Below, one piece after another: positions 20,308 to 28,841 of a stretch of DNA of 64,000 nucleotides. The notes under the pieces were generated by a model, which did no database searches, was not told the origin of the DNA, and saw nothing but the letters and a program-made list of their open reading frames with translations. Position 1 is the stretch's first letter. Every line of letters begins with the position of its first letter. The stretch is from Polyangia bacterium (lineage in GTDB: Bacteria > Myxococcota_A > Polyangia > Nannocystales > Nannocystaceae), in contig JAUIFF010000001.1 of NCBI GenBank assembly GCA_030429545.1, positions 717,599 to 781,598 of the forward strand, read 5' to 3'. The translations under genes were made by a program, and so were the position numbers.

Positions 20308-20844
20308 CTAGCTGGCGGGGCTGCCCGCGTGTTGTTTGATCACGTTTTCGAGGTCTTGAATCAGCGTTGGGACTTCGCCGGCAATGACCTCGACGACTGT
20401 GCCGTTTTGATCGACCACAAACAGGGTGGGCATCTTGGCCGGCTTCCAGGCTTCGGCGATCGATTTGTCCGCATCGTGAATCGTTTCGAAGGCGAGCGTT
20501 TGTGTCGATAAAAACGCGTTGGCATCTTCGAGGGCATCATCTTCGTTGATGCCGACAAACGTCACTGTGCCGGCGTAGCGACGCGCCAGATTCGACAACT
20601 CCGGCAGCTCGCGGCGGCAGGGCTCGCACCACGAGGCCCAAAAGTCGATCACCACCAGCTGCCCGCGCAGCGACGCCAGCTCAAACTGGTCGCCGGTGAG
20701 GGTTTGCCCGCTCAACGGAAGTGCTTGCATTTGCACAGATTCTGTCGCCGGGCTGTGGTCGGGGTTGACGTTGCCGGCACATCCCGCTGCCATGATTGCC
20801 ACGATGGGTAGGGAGTAGGTGATTGTGTCGATGCGATGGTTCAA
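20308..20844 (-). CDS. TlpA-like thioredoxin lipoprotein
   Basis: A 178-residue lipoprotein (MAAGC, Cys22) with a thioredoxin-like domain: FWASWCEPCRRELPEL with active-site Cys73 and Cys76, and the cis-Pro segment KMPTLFVVD. It would act as a periplasmic or outer-membrane-bound thiol-disulfide reductase. The start overlaps the stop of the DUF3570 gene by four bases (ATGA). TlpA proteins are regular partners of DUF3570, DUF4266 and DUF2271 genes, and all four are present here. Confidence 0.88.
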   Translation of the reverse strand: MNHRIDTITYSLPIVAIMAAGCAGNVNPDHSPATESVQMQALPLSGQTLTGDQFELASLRGQLVVIDFWASWCEPCRRELPELSNLARRYAGTVTFVGINEDDALEDANAFLSTQTLAFETIHDADKSIAEAWKPAKMPTLFVVDQNGTVVEVIAGEVPTLIQDLENVIKQHAGSPAS

Positions 20845-22004
20845 AACGATCCTCCGAGGCTCAGGGAAACTTCGAGTGCGAGCACCTGTGTTAGGCCGAT
20901 GAACTGGTCGTATTGCAGGCGACTACCAGCGACCTGGGCTCCCACATCCAGTCGTCCGCGACGTAGTTGTTTTTCATAGCTCCCACGGACCGAAAGGCGA
21001 TGGTTGCCGAGCGACGAAAGCTCCCGGTCGCGGGTAAAAAAACGGGTGTTTGTTGTGTACTCGGGCCGGTAAAACGCGGCACCCGACTGGGCGTAGCCCC
21101 GGTATGCACCGCGGAGGTATGCGCCTTTTGCCAGCATCACGCTGGCGTCAAATGCCCACGTGTGTGAATGCAGGGCCCACGAATCGATATAAAATCGGTA
21201 GAGGCCACCGAGGGCGACGTGGCGACCGGCAGCCTGACGGAGCTGTCCGACCATGGCATGGCGAATGCGCTGGCGCGGGACCTCTTCGGGCAGGCAAAAC
21301 AGCGAGGTGACCGAGCAAAGCCCTCCGCCCAGCGAAACATAGCGATAGGGGCTCGCCTGGTAGCCAAATGACCCGCGCAATTCGTAGGCGAATTGCATAA
21401 GTGTGGTCTTTGTCAGGACTGCCGCGAGGCTGGCGAGTCCGCCAGCGCTGACCACCTGTTCGCGAAAGAACCGATCTCCCGCACGCCCAACTCGATCGAA
21501 AGAACCAAACAGGCGACCACTCACAGTGACGGTTCGTTGCAAGAATTCCCGCATGCCCGACAGGCGGATCGAATTCGACACGTAGTCGGGTTCGTACGAC
21601 ACGCGGTAGCCGAGGCCGAAGCTCCCGAGGCCAACTTCGTGGTTGTAGCCAACATCCGCCTCGTGCCGCAGCTCGCTCACGGTTGGCGTTGCCGCGGTGC
21701 GGATATCGATCGACGCCGAGCTCCATGCATCGAGGCTGTAGGTGATGTCGAGGCGTCGGGTAGGGGCCCCGAGTTGCTGGCGGTAGCGGGCCCGCGGCGA
21801 GAGGACGGTTGTATAGTCAGTGTCGCTGCGCACGTACATGCTCGCGCGTAGTTCAGCCCCTTGTTCGGGGCGTTTGCCGGCGGGGCGCGAGGCGTTTTCG
21901 GGGCCCGTTTTTGAGGTCTTCGCAGGCACACTTGCGGCGAGCCCGGGCTGGGCGATGGCGAGCACCAGCAGACCCAGAGCGTGATGTGCGATTTTGATCT
22001 GCAT
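20841..22004 (-). CDS. DUF3570-type outer-membrane beta-barrel protein
   Basis: A 387-residue protein with a cleavable signal (AIAQPGLAAS) and many alternating short strands, ending in an aromatic residue (SLSLGGSF), as in outer-membrane barrels. The sequence and context fit DUF3570. It is the first gene of a two-gene unit with tlpA, divergent from a heme lipoprotein/DUF4266/DUF2271 unit. A Fur-box-like site lies in the divergent gap. The role of this cluster is not established; links to metal-handling and extracytoplasmic flavin proteins are known for related clusters. Confidence 0.75.
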   Translation of the reverse strand: MQIKIAHHALGLLVLAIAQPGLAASVPAKTSKTGPENASRPAGKRPEQGAELRASMYVRSDTDYTTVLSPRARYRQQLGAPTRRLDITYSLDAWSSASIDIRTAATPTVSELRHEADVGYNHEVGLGSFGLGYRVSYEPDYVSNSIRLSGMREFLQRTVTVSGRLFGSFDRVGRAGDRFFREQVVSAGGLASLAAVLTKTTLMQFAYELRGSFGYQASPYRYVSLGGGLCSVTSLFCLPEEVPRQRIRHAMVGQLRQAAGRHVALGGLYRFYIDSWALHSHTWAFDASVMLAKGAYLRGAYRGYAQSGAAFYRPEYTTNTRFFTRDRELSSLGNHRLSVRGSYEKQLRRGRLDVGAQVAGSRLQYDQFIGLTQVLALEVSLSLGGSF

Positions 22005-22060
22005 GGGAAGACGGGCTTGTCGTGCAGCAGAGCGATGTTCTAAACGATCAAATAATTAAT

Positions 22061-22075
22061 TGAAAACAATTTTCA
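22061..22075. promoter_or_regulatory. Fur-box-like palindrome in the divergent promoter
   Basis: TGAAAACAATTTTCA agrees with the 7-1-7 Fur consensus (TGATAATNATTATCA) at 12 of 14 defined positions. A further TTTTCA follows at 22082-22087. It lies in an AT-rich gap of 89 bases between the divergent DUF3570/tlpA and heme-lipoprotein/DUF4266/DUF2271 units, so it could control both. Fur binding is inferred. Confidence 0.45.
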
Positions 22076-22093
22076 AAGTCATTTTCATGTAAT

Positions 22094-22552
22094 GTGCGGC
22101 TCGTGTTCAGCAAGAACTCACGCGCAACGGTCGCGCTTGCCGGGCTGTGTTTGGCCTGCGATCCAGGTGGGCAGACCATCCCCGCCCCGGACCCGCAGGT
22201 ATTCGCCGCCGAGGTCTATCCCGTGCTCCTGCGCGACTGCAGTTTTGCCGCCTGCCACGGCGATCCGCGACGCCCGTTGTTTGTCCCCGGGCCCGGCCGC
22301 ACCCGGCTTGCTGCGGACAGCGAGCTACTCGATCCGCCAACGGAGTATGAAATTGAAGTTGCCTACACACGTACACGCGGGATGCTCGGCGTGAAGATCG
22401 AAGTCGACGGGGTCGAGATGCCGCTGCTCCTCGAAAAAACCACGTCGGGGGCAGGGCACCAAGGACGTGACCGCCACGGCAACAACCTCTACGAGTTTCG
22501 CAGCCAACCCGGGTGGGTGGTGTTGCGGGATTGGGTGATGGCCAACCAATGA
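22094..22552 (+). CDS. lipoprotein with unusual heme-type CxxxxCH motif
   Basis: A 152-residue lipoprotein (signal to GLCLAC). The sequence DCSFAACHG resembles the planctomycete/myxobacterial cytochrome motif in which four residues rather than two separate the Cys pair before the His, so heme attachment is possible but not certain. The rest (VDGVEMPLLLEKT, RSQPGWVVLRDWV) resembles the end of such cytochrome-like domains. The start is GTG at 22094; GTG 22103 is an alternative. Its stop overlaps the next ATG (ATGA). Confidence 0.65.
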   Translation: MRLVFSKNSRATVALAGLCLACDPGGQTIPAPDPQVFAAEVYPVLLRDCSFAACHGDPRRPLFVPGPGRTRLAADSELLDPPTEYEIEVAYTRTRGMLGVKIEVDGVEMPLLLEKTTSGAGHQGRDRHGNNLYEFRSQPGWVVLRDWVMANQ

Positions 22553-23262
22553 AAACCCCACTAGAACTCCTGGCAATTGTCTGCACAATAGCCTGCCCCG
22601 GTGCAGCCCAGGCCTATGGTTCGCCAGCGCTCTACCAAGCCGACCCGGCCCAATACGGTGGTGGCGGGGGGCGGGTCTTCACGGGCTCACCGGCCGATGG
22701 GCTCTCGTGCGATGTTTGCCATCGCTCCGAGGTTGACACACCGGTGGGACTCGAGCTGTTGGGGGGGCCGGTTTCGGGCTACAACCCGGGCGAAACCTAT
22801 GCATTTACACTCAACTGGAACGACGAACACCTGGCCTTTACCGCCGAGGTGACAGATGCACAGGGCAACCCATTTGGCGAGCTAAGGGCCCCGCCCAAGT
22901 CAGTGCTGTTGCCCGACGAGACCTGTGCAAGTGGTACCCCGGCGATCGAAACATTGGCGCTCGAACGCGGGCAAGCACTGGCGTTGAGCGACTGTGGGGC
23001 CACATCGATGCGTCTACAATGGACCGCGCCCAACCACCTGACGTCGGGTGCCCTGTACATCGGGGTGGTCTCGGCCGACGGCGATGGCACGCCCGAGGGT
23101 GATGGGGCGGCAATCGTCGAGTTCCCGCTCGACCCGCACGGCAGTGACCAGGGCTGCCGCGTCGGTGAGCGGCAAAACGGCGCCATCGTACTTGTATGGC
23201 TGCTGCTGGGCTATGGTGTTGTCCGGCTGCGCACACGCGGAGGTCGGGGAATCTATGCATAA
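22549..23262 (+). CDS. exported protein with CxxCH motif and Reeler-like domain
   Basis: A 237-residue protein: signal peptide ending AAQA, one heme-type motif CDVCH at about residue 57, then a beta-rich domain (GYNPGETYAFTLNW ... FGELRAPPKS) that resembles Reeler/choice-of-anchor domains, and a C-terminal membrane segment followed by Arg residues, the layout of a sorting anchor. It overlaps the lipoprotein gene upstream and the DUF4266 gene downstream, so all are one operon. Confidence 0.65.
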   Translation: MKTPLELLAIVCTIACPGAAQAYGSPALYQADPAQYGGGGGRVFTGSPADGLSCDVCHRSEVDTPVGLELLGGPVSGYNPGETYAFTLNWNDEHLAFTAEVTDAQGNPFGELRAPPKSVLLPDETCASGTPAIETLALERGQALALSDCGATSMRLQWTAPNHLTSGALYIGVVSADGDGTPEGDGAAIVEFPLDPHGSDQGCRVGERQNGAIVLVWLLLGYGVVRLRTRGGRGIYA

Positions 23263-23491
23263 ACAATTAAAATGTGAACGGGTGGTGCGGGCATGTGTCC
23301 TGACCCTGCTCGCCGGAGGTGTGGTCGGGTGCGGGCACGTCAAACCCTATGAGCGTGGGCGCCTGGCCCAGCCCGACATGGCGCTGGCCGAAGACCGCGA
23401 CCTCGACATCGGCCCCGACCACGCGCTCGACTACCGCGAGGGTTCGGCCGGCGGGCTCGGTGGCAACGGAGGTGGTTGTGGGTGCAACTAA
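23255..23491 (+). CDS. DUF4266 small lipoprotein
   Basis: A 78-residue lipoprotein: signal to GVVGCGHVKPYERGRLAQPDM, the signature of DUF4266, and a Gly-rich tail ending GGGCGCN. The ATG at 23255 lies eight bases before the end of the upstream gene. DUF4266 proteins co-occur with DUF3570, DUF2271, TlpA and often an ApbE flavin transferase; no apbE is in this window. The C-terminal CGC could bind a metal, but this is speculation. Confidence 0.85.
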   Translation: MHKQLKCERVVRACVLTLLAGGVVGCGHVKPYERGRLAQPDMALAEDRDLDIGPDHALDYREGSAGGLGGNGGGCGCN

Positions 23492-24593
23492 ATGCTTCGC
23501 GTACCTCGGTGTGCTCTTGTTGGCGGCCTGCAACCAAACCGGTGGCCTTGCGATCGAGCCAGCGCCCGAGTGGGAGCCTGCCGACAGTAGCAGTGGCGAC
23601 GCCGGCAGTGATGGCGGCGATGATTCGGGGATCGGCGATCCTCCGCTGCCCGGGACCTCGACCTCGGGGGGCACAACCGGTGGCGGCCCAGCAGGACCGT
23701 TGCTGATCCCGGCGCAATCGGTTTGGCAGGTGAGCTTGATGCCTCCTGCAGGTGATTGGCAGCTACCCGAGTACGATGCCAGCAGTTGGCAGGAGGCAGT
23801 GGCTCCGTTTGGCAACGGCTCACCGGACCTGCAGACCACGCTCGAACCCGGGGCCGCAGCCGTATACGCGAGGTATGTTTTTGCGGTCGAAACACCCGCG
23901 TCCTACGCTGGATTGCTCGCCCATGTCCGGCGGGCCGACGGCATTGTCTTGCACCTCAACGGCACCGAGGTCGCCCGCTCGAACACTCTCGGCGAGGCTG
24001 CCGAGGTCCAGGCACAGGGCAATGAAGCCCGCAGATACCTGCGGTTTGGTGTTGCGGCCAATGCCCTGGTCGCCGGCGAAAATGTCCTGACTGCCACGAT
24101 CTACCGCAGTTCGACGGCCAATCCCTACGTTTTTGACCTGCAGCTCGAAGATGTGGGAACCCCACAAAAAATGTATGTGCAATTACGTACCCGCAGCTAC
24201 AATGGCGAGTACGCCAGCCGCAATGTCAGCGCGATTTGGGTCGAGCGCCCGAGCGGTGAGTTTGTGCGTTCCCTCGGCGTGTGGGCCAACGTCCGTCGGG
24301 AGCACCTCGTGAAGTGGCGCAGTGCTTCACTCGACAACACCGTCGATGCTGTCACCGGCGCAACCCGTGGAGGGCACGGCACCCTCACGCTCGAGTGGGA
24401 CCTAGGAGATGCTAACGGCCAACCGGTTGCACCCGGCGATTACCACCTGCTCGCGGAGTTCACCGAAGACGATTCCAACAAGGGGGCTCCGGCCGGCCCC
24501 GCGGTGCAGATTCCAGTCACCGTTGGTCAGGGCCAGGTTTTCTCGATCGAGCAGTCGGGGGGCTTTCGCGACATTACAGTCGTCGCCCCCTAA
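23478..24593 (+). CDS. DUF2271 lipoprotein with a carbohydrate-binding-like domain
   Basis: A 371-residue lipoprotein (LLLAAC). A Gly/Ser/Thr linker is followed by a beta-sandwich-like region (ADGIVLHLNGTEVARSN, often seen in surface binding modules) and then by a DUF2271 domain: AIWVERPSGEFVRSLGVWA, REHLVKWR, DAVTGATRGGHGTLTLEWDL. I chose GTG 23478 because GGAGG lies five bases upstream; the start is inside the 3' end of the DUF4266 gene. The stop codon is the first base triplet of a dispersed repeat copy. Confidence 0.8.
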   Translation: MGATKCFAYLGVLLLAACNQTGGLAIEPAPEWEPADSSSGDAGSDGGDDSGIGDPPLPGTSTSGGTTGGGPAGPLLIPAQSVWQVSLMPPAGDWQLPEYDASSWQEAVAPFGNGSPDLQTTLEPGAAAVYARYVFAVETPASYAGLLAHVRRADGIVLHLNGTEVARSNTLGEAAEVQAQGNEARRYLRFGVAANALVAGENVLTATIYRSSTANPYVFDLQLEDVGTPQKMYVQLRTRSYNGEYASRNVSAIWVERPSGEFVRSLGVWANVRREHLVKWRSASLDNTVDAVTGATRGGHGTLTLEWDLGDANGQPVAPGDYHLLAEFTEDDSNKGAPAGPAVQIPVTVGQGQVFSIEQSGGFRDITVVAP

Positions 24594-24739
24594 CAGCCGG
24601 TGGGTTCACTCGAAACGGCTCACTTGCGAAAATTGCCGGGGACGCCTGGCAAAATTTGAAGGACGAAAGGACACCTCGTGTTTCATGAAACGTCGTCGAC
24701 AAGTCCTCTTGCGCCAGGTGACCGGCGAGCAAAACCACG
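24591..24739. repeat. dispersed repeat, copy 2
   Basis: Begins TAACAGCCGGTGG at the stop codon of the DUF2271 gene and ends GGCGAGCAAAACCACGA. It contains CGTCGTCGACAAGTCCTCTTGCGCCAGG, related to the 3' part of the copies at 7145 and 43755. Its middle differs from those copies. A second copy follows 171 bases on. Confidence 0.72.
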
Positions 24740-24761
24740 AGCTGCAACGTTGGTCGCCCCC

Positions 24762-24884
24762 TAACAGCCCGTGGGTGCACTCGAAACGGTCTCACTTGCC
24801 AAATTTGACGGGGACGTGCCTGGCAAAACTGGAACGTCGTCGACAAGTCCGCTTGCGCGAGGCTACAGGCGAGAAAAACCACGG
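24762..24884. repeat. dispersed repeat, copy 3 (tandem to copy 2)
   Basis: Begins TAACAGCCCGTGG and ends GGCGAGAAAAACCACGG, the same end as the copy at 7145. The 11 bases before it (GTCGCCCCC and neighbours) also match those before copy 2, so the repeated unit includes the end of the upstream coding region. The remaining 173 bases to 25057 show no gene or clear signal. Confidence 0.72.
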
Positions 24885-25057
24885 ATTTCAAAGTTAGCTG
24901 GGGAAGCTTGTCATCACGGCCGTCGCTCCCGTGACGGTCGTGGGACGGTTGTAGCTGCAAAGATCGCTCGGCCCGCTCGCCGTATAGGGCCGGTATACTG
25001 CGTTATCTCGGGAGACGCGCGTTTCCCTTCGATGCCTGGTACGATGGGCACCGACGT

Positions 25058-26365
25058 ATGCACGCCCGCACTCTGATCACGCTCGCGGCCCTGTGGCTTG
25101 GCGCCTGTCTTCCCGAGCCGCAAAATGTTGACTTTGGTGCCTGCGAAGAGCCGCCACCGGGGGAGGTGCCAGCGACGACCCCGACCTATCACCGCGACGT
25201 CCGTCCGCTGCTCGAGCGGGAATGTGTCAATTGCCATCAGGACGGCGGGATCGGGCCGTTGAGTCTCGACGGTTATGCCGAGGCGGCGATGTGGAGCGAG
25301 GTCTCGCTCGCGGCGGTCGAGCGCGGTGACATGCCCCCGTGGCCACCTTCGAGTTGTTGTCGCGAGCTGCGTCACACCCGTCGGCTCGACCCCGATGATG
25401 TCGAAGTCCTGCGCTCCTGGATTGATGCTGGTACACCTATTGGTGACGAGGCCGATGCCCCTGCGCCACCCGCCGCCCCGGGGTTGAGCCGTGTCGACCT
25501 CGAAGTGATGATGCCGGCCCCGTATACGCCAACCGCGAGCCTGGGCCCGAGTGACGACCTCCGATGTTTCTTGATTGACTGGCCCTTAGACCAGGTCACC
25601 TACGTGACCGGGATCGACGTTGTGCCCGGGCAGCGCGAACTGTTACACCACGCGGTGATCTACTCGATACCGGATGCCCAGGCGGCGAACTATCAAGCGC
25701 TCGCCGATGCCGACCCAAAGCCGGGGTGGAGTTGTCCCGGTGGTGCCCCACAAAGCGCCGATGCCTATGTCGGCGGCTGGGTCCCCGGTGCCCGGGCGCA
25801 GGACTATCCCGAGGGCCTTGGGCGCGAGGTTTTGCCCGGTAGCAAGCTGCTGTTGAGTGCGCACTATGAGCTCTCGGCTGGCGCCGCGCCGGACCAAAGT
25901 GTGTTGCGGTTTAAGCTCGAGGACGAGGTCACGACCAAAGTCGAGGGGCTTGCGGTGTTCGACCCGCTATGGGTCACGACCAGGGACATGATGATTCCCG
26001 CGGGAGAGGCCGATGTCCGGCACAGCTACTCCTACGACCCCTCAGCCTGGTTTAAACTTGGGCAGCCGATCCAGGTGCACGACGTTGCTTTGCATATGCA
26101 TGAGTGGGGGACCAAAGCAACCCTGGGCATTATTCGCTCGACGGGCGAGGTCGAGTGTTTATTGCACATCGAACACTGGGATTTCGACTGGCAGGGCGAG
26201 TACTTCCTCGAACAACCGGTTGAACTGCGGCTCGGCGACAAATTGTATGTCGACTGCCACTTCGACAATAGTGCCGGCAATCAGCCCGATGGCCAGCAGC
26301 CGCGGGACCTGTGGTGGGGCGACGATATGGAGATGTGTATTGGCTCGTTATTGATCTCGAGTTGA
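25058..26365 (+). CDS. copper-monooxygenase-like lipoprotein with N-terminal heme motif
   Basis: A 435-residue lipoprotein (LWLGAC). Residues of about 45-130 form a cytochrome-like domain with CVNCH. The remainder resembles the copper type II ascorbate-dependent monooxygenase fold (peptidylglycine monooxygenase type): HHAVIYSIP, LSAHYEL, and HMHEWGTKATLGI supply the His clusters expected for two copper sites. The pairing of a heme domain with this fold is frequent in myxobacteria and planctomycetes; the substrate is not known. It is a single gene after the repeat block. Confidence 0.78.
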   Translation: MHARTLITLAALWLGACLPEPQNVDFGACEEPPPGEVPATTPTYHRDVRPLLERECVNCHQDGGIGPLSLDGYAEAAMWSEVSLAAVERGDMPPWPPSSCCRELRHTRRLDPDDVEVLRSWIDAGTPIGDEADAPAPPAAPGLSRVDLEVMMPAPYTPTASLGPSDDLRCFLIDWPLDQVTYVTGIDVVPGQRELLHHAVIYSIPDAQAANYQALADADPKPGWSCPGGAPQSADAYVGGWVPGARAQDYPEGLGREVLPGSKLLLSAHYELSAGAAPDQSVLRFKLEDEVTTKVEGLAVFDPLWVTTRDMMIPAGEADVRHSYSYDPSAWFKLGQPIQVHDVALHMHEWGTKATLGIIRSTGEVECLLHIEHWDFDWQGEYFLEQPVELRLGDKLYVDCHFDNSAGNQPDGQQPRDLWWGDDMEMCIGSLLISS

Positions 26366-26398
26366 AAGTTCACATTGTTCGCTAATCCCTGGGTATTG

Positions 26399-26419
26399 CA
26401 CCTGTACAAATCACAGGTG
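26399..26419. promoter_or_regulatory. inverted repeat upstream of a small lipoprotein gene
   Basis: CACCTGT, seven bases, ACAGGTG, 13 bases before ATG 26432. The word TGTAC also appears twice. Position and symmetry fit an operator, with no known family match. Confidence 0.35.
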
Positions 26420-26431
26420 TACACTTATCAA

Positions 26432-26980
26432 ATGTCGTCACATTGGTTTTTGGCGAGCGTGCTACAGGTTGTTGTAGGGACCTGTGCCACCTTGATTTGG
26501 TTTGCCTGCGATCCTGGTTCGGAAAGTGGTGAAATTGACCCGGATTGTCCGGCGGCGGGCGGATGCCAAGAGGAGTTCTGCTCGCCGTGTGGCTGGAACT
26601 GCGGATCGAGCAGCTTGTGCGCAGAGGCGAAGTTTAGTTCAGAAAATACGCAGGCCACCCCCCCGTTCATGGTCGACGACATGGCGGCGGTCACCTGTAT
26701 CCTCGAAGCCCTGCGCGACGGTACTCCGGGGCAGGTGACGTGGCGCGCGGACGGGATGTTTCCGGGGATGTACGGTAAACGCCGGGTCGTCGACATCCTC
26801 CCCAACCGGGTCGGTTTGGTGACGGAATACGAGACCCGAGACGGTCATGAGGACGGGGCCATGGATGGACCGTTTGAGCTCAAAGACGCGAGTTACTTCG
26901 ACTCGTGCCTCGGCTCGTCGAGTGCCGATGCCCTGTGGACATGCCTCGAAGGCTGGAGCTCTGGCAGCTGCGTGCCGTGA
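26432..26980 (+). CDS. hypothetical Cys-containing lipoprotein
   Basis: A 182-residue protein with a lipoprotein signal (LIWFAC), an acidic linker and a Cys-rich stretch (CPAAGGCQEEFCSPCGWNCGSSSLC) that could be disulfide-bonded or bind metal. The rest resembles small secreted proteins of unknown role (FMVDDMAAVTCILEAL). I start at ATG 26432; an in-frame extension to 26375 would lack a signal. I do not recognise a family. Confidence 0.65.
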   Translation: MSSHWFLASVLQVVVGTCATLIWFACDPGSESGEIDPDCPAAGGCQEEFCSPCGWNCGSSSLCAEAKFSSENTQATPPFMVDDMAAVTCILEALRDGTPGQVTWRADGMFPGMYGKRRVVDILPNRVGLVTEYETRDGHEDGAMDGPFELKDASYFDSCLGSSSADALWTCLEGWSSGSCVP

Positions 26981-27009
26981 CATGCCGTCACGGCGGGTCT
27001 CAAGATCAG

Positions 27010-27426
27010 ATGTCCCTGGCGTCATGTACACTGGGTAACGTGTGCGAAGCCGCCGAGCACCTCAAGTTATGTACCTGTACAACTGCGAACCTGCGCGAGC
27101 CCGATTGGGTGCTCGAGCGTCGCGACTTGCAGCGGCAGGAGGTTTTTCGCCGCGGTCGTGCCATGCAACCTCGATTTCACCCGGGCGAGCAGGCCTGTGT
27201 CGATGCGCTGCGGCAGGCGTTGATGGCCGGCGATTGCTTCGACTTCGACTACGTGCCGCAGGAGGGTGATGTTTTGCGGTTACGTGTGCATCTACAACCG
27301 GGCGCGAAGCAGCGTCGGGAGGTACGGTTTCGGTTTTTGGCCGGGCAGTGGACCCACGACCTCAGCCGCTCGCTGGTGAGTTGGCGTACACAGATGGTGG
27401 AGGCCGAACGCGGGCGGCTTGGCTGA
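27010..27426 (+). CDS. hypothetical protein
   Basis: A protein of about 138 residues without signal peptide or recognised motif. The N-terminus has a CTCTT Cys pair; the middle is amphipathic helix (EQACVDALRQALMAGDCFDFDYV) followed by beta-like segments with many Arg. The start is uncertain: ATG 27010 or GTG 27040. It ends five bases before the stop of the convergent vWA gene. Coding is likely from codon bias, function unknown. Confidence 0.5.
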   Translation: MSLASCTLGNVCEAAEHLKLCTCTTANLREPDWVLERRDLQRQEVFRRGRAMQPRFHPGEQACVDALRQALMAGDCFDFDYVPQEGDVLRLRVHLQPGAKQRREVRFRFLAGQWTHDLSRSLVSWRTQMVEAERGRLG

Positions 27427-27431
27427 AGCGG

Positions 27432-28703
27432 CTACTCGGGGACGATTACACCGCACGGGCATTTGATCTCGATCTCGACGTCGCCCTCTTGAATCGAGTC
27501 GCAGGCCTGGCCGACCAACTCGATCTCCGAGGGGTCGTTGACCTGCCAGCCATCGGGGTCGTTGTAGGGGGCGGGTTGGCCATTAATATTGACTGTACAT
27601 GTATCCTCCTCACCCTCGGTCAACTGACCGTCGAGTGCGAGCTTACAGTCGCGCACGCCATTGATGATCTGGTCAAACGCATCGAGCAGGGCCACCTGGT
27701 TGTCCGCCTTATAAAACGGGGCATCCGGGTCGTTTGGTCCAACCCCGGCGCCGGCGTTGGCCATGTCCTGGAGGTGGGCATCGCTGACATCGTTGCCAAC
27801 GCTGATGATGTAAACTGGGATGCCCGCGGCATAGGCGTTGGCTGCCGCCTCGACCGAGACGCTTTGTCCGTTTTGTGGGTCGGGGACATCACAGGTATCG
27901 GGTTCGCCGTCGGTGGCGAGGACGATCACCGCGGGGCCATCATCGAGGGCATTGACAAGCGGCGGAACCACAACATCAATTGCCTCGCCCGTGGGGGTGT
28001 CTTCGATCGGATCGTTGGCGTCGTACAGGGCCTTCATTGCCATTGCGTTGTCGAGCATTGGCGGGACTTCTTCCATCAGGGGACACATCCCACCGTTTTC
28101 GAACCCATTGACACTCGTATAAAGTGAGAGGCCAAAGCGAATCACGGACTCGAGCTGCGTCACCACACCGTTTTGCGGGTCAAACAGGGCATCGTCGACG
28201 GCATCCCAGCGGGTTTGCCCATTGAAGTTGGCGGTCATGCTCCCGGACTGGTCGATGAGCAATACGACCGTTGGGATCGACTGGCCAAAGTTGACGCCCT
28301 CGTCGACACAAAACTCGGTATCGCTCTCGGTTTCGGTCTCGGTCTCGGTATCGGTGGTGCCGGCGGTATCGGTAGCGCTACCAGTCGGGTCTGTCCCGGC
28401 GGTTGGTTCGGTGGTTTCAGAGTCGCTCTCGGTTTGGGTTGCTGTTGCGGTTGTGGTGTCACTTGTGGCCTCGGTCGCGTCTGTGCTTCCCGAGTCTGTT
28501 TGGGAGCCAGATGGACCCTCGGTTGTCGACGAGTCGGTTGCCGAGTTCGAGCCGGATGTGGCGGTCGTGTCGCTGTCGCTACCTGTTCCTTCTGTCATGC
28601 CCGCAGTTGTACCGGCCGTGGCTGAGGTTGCACTCTGACTACCGCAGGAAATGGCAAACAGGCACACGAGTGCCAGGAACGAGAGGTGTCGGCTACGTAC
28701 CAT
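27432..28703 (-). CDS. von Willebrand factor A domain lipoprotein
   Basis: A 423-residue lipoprotein (FAISC, Cys20). Residues 22-130 are a Ser/Thr/Asp/Glu linker. A vWA domain follows with the metal-ion site DQSGSM at about residue 150, TPTG and ATDGEPD further on. The C-terminal part has several Cys (CKLALDGQL, CDSIQ, CPCGV) likely in disulfides. Such proteins bind ligands at the surface in a divalent-cation-dependent way and are common in myxobacteria. It is followed (on the same strand, 138 bases upstream) by another surface protein gene. Confidence 0.85.
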   Translation of the reverse strand: MVRSRHLSFLALVCLFAISCGSQSATSATAGTTAGMTEGTGSDSDTTATSGSNSATDSSTTEGPSGSQTDSGSTDATEATSDTTTATATQTESDSETTEPTAGTDPTGSATDTAGTTDTETETETESDTEFCVDEGVNFGQSIPTVVLLIDQSGSMTANFNGQTRWDAVDDALFDPQNGVVTQLESVIRFGLSLYTSVNGFENGGMCPLMEEVPPMLDNAMAMKALYDANDPIEDTPTGEAIDVVVPPLVNALDDGPAVIVLATDGEPDTCDVPDPQNGQSVSVEAAANAYAAGIPVYIISVGNDVSDAHLQDMANAGAGVGPNDPDAPFYKADNQVALLDAFDQIINGVRDCKLALDGQLTEGEEDTCTVNINGQPAPYNDPDGWQVNDPSEIELVGQACDSIQEGDVEIEIKCPCGVIVPE

Positions 28704-28841
28704 TGCACAATTCTACATGAATATGTCTATTAGGTCATGTTAAAATATTGCGCCTGTGCACAGATGCAGACAAACGTACGTTGAGTGATCGCTGGGGCGT
28801 CGGGGGGCCCGCGCGCAGGCCCCTTTGTGGCCGTGATTGAA

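Noticed and set aside
27348..28127. Open frame on the plus strand opposite the vWA lipoprotein gene
   Set aside because: The minus-strand gene has a clear lipobox and vWA motifs; the plus-strand frame is a GC-bias shadow.
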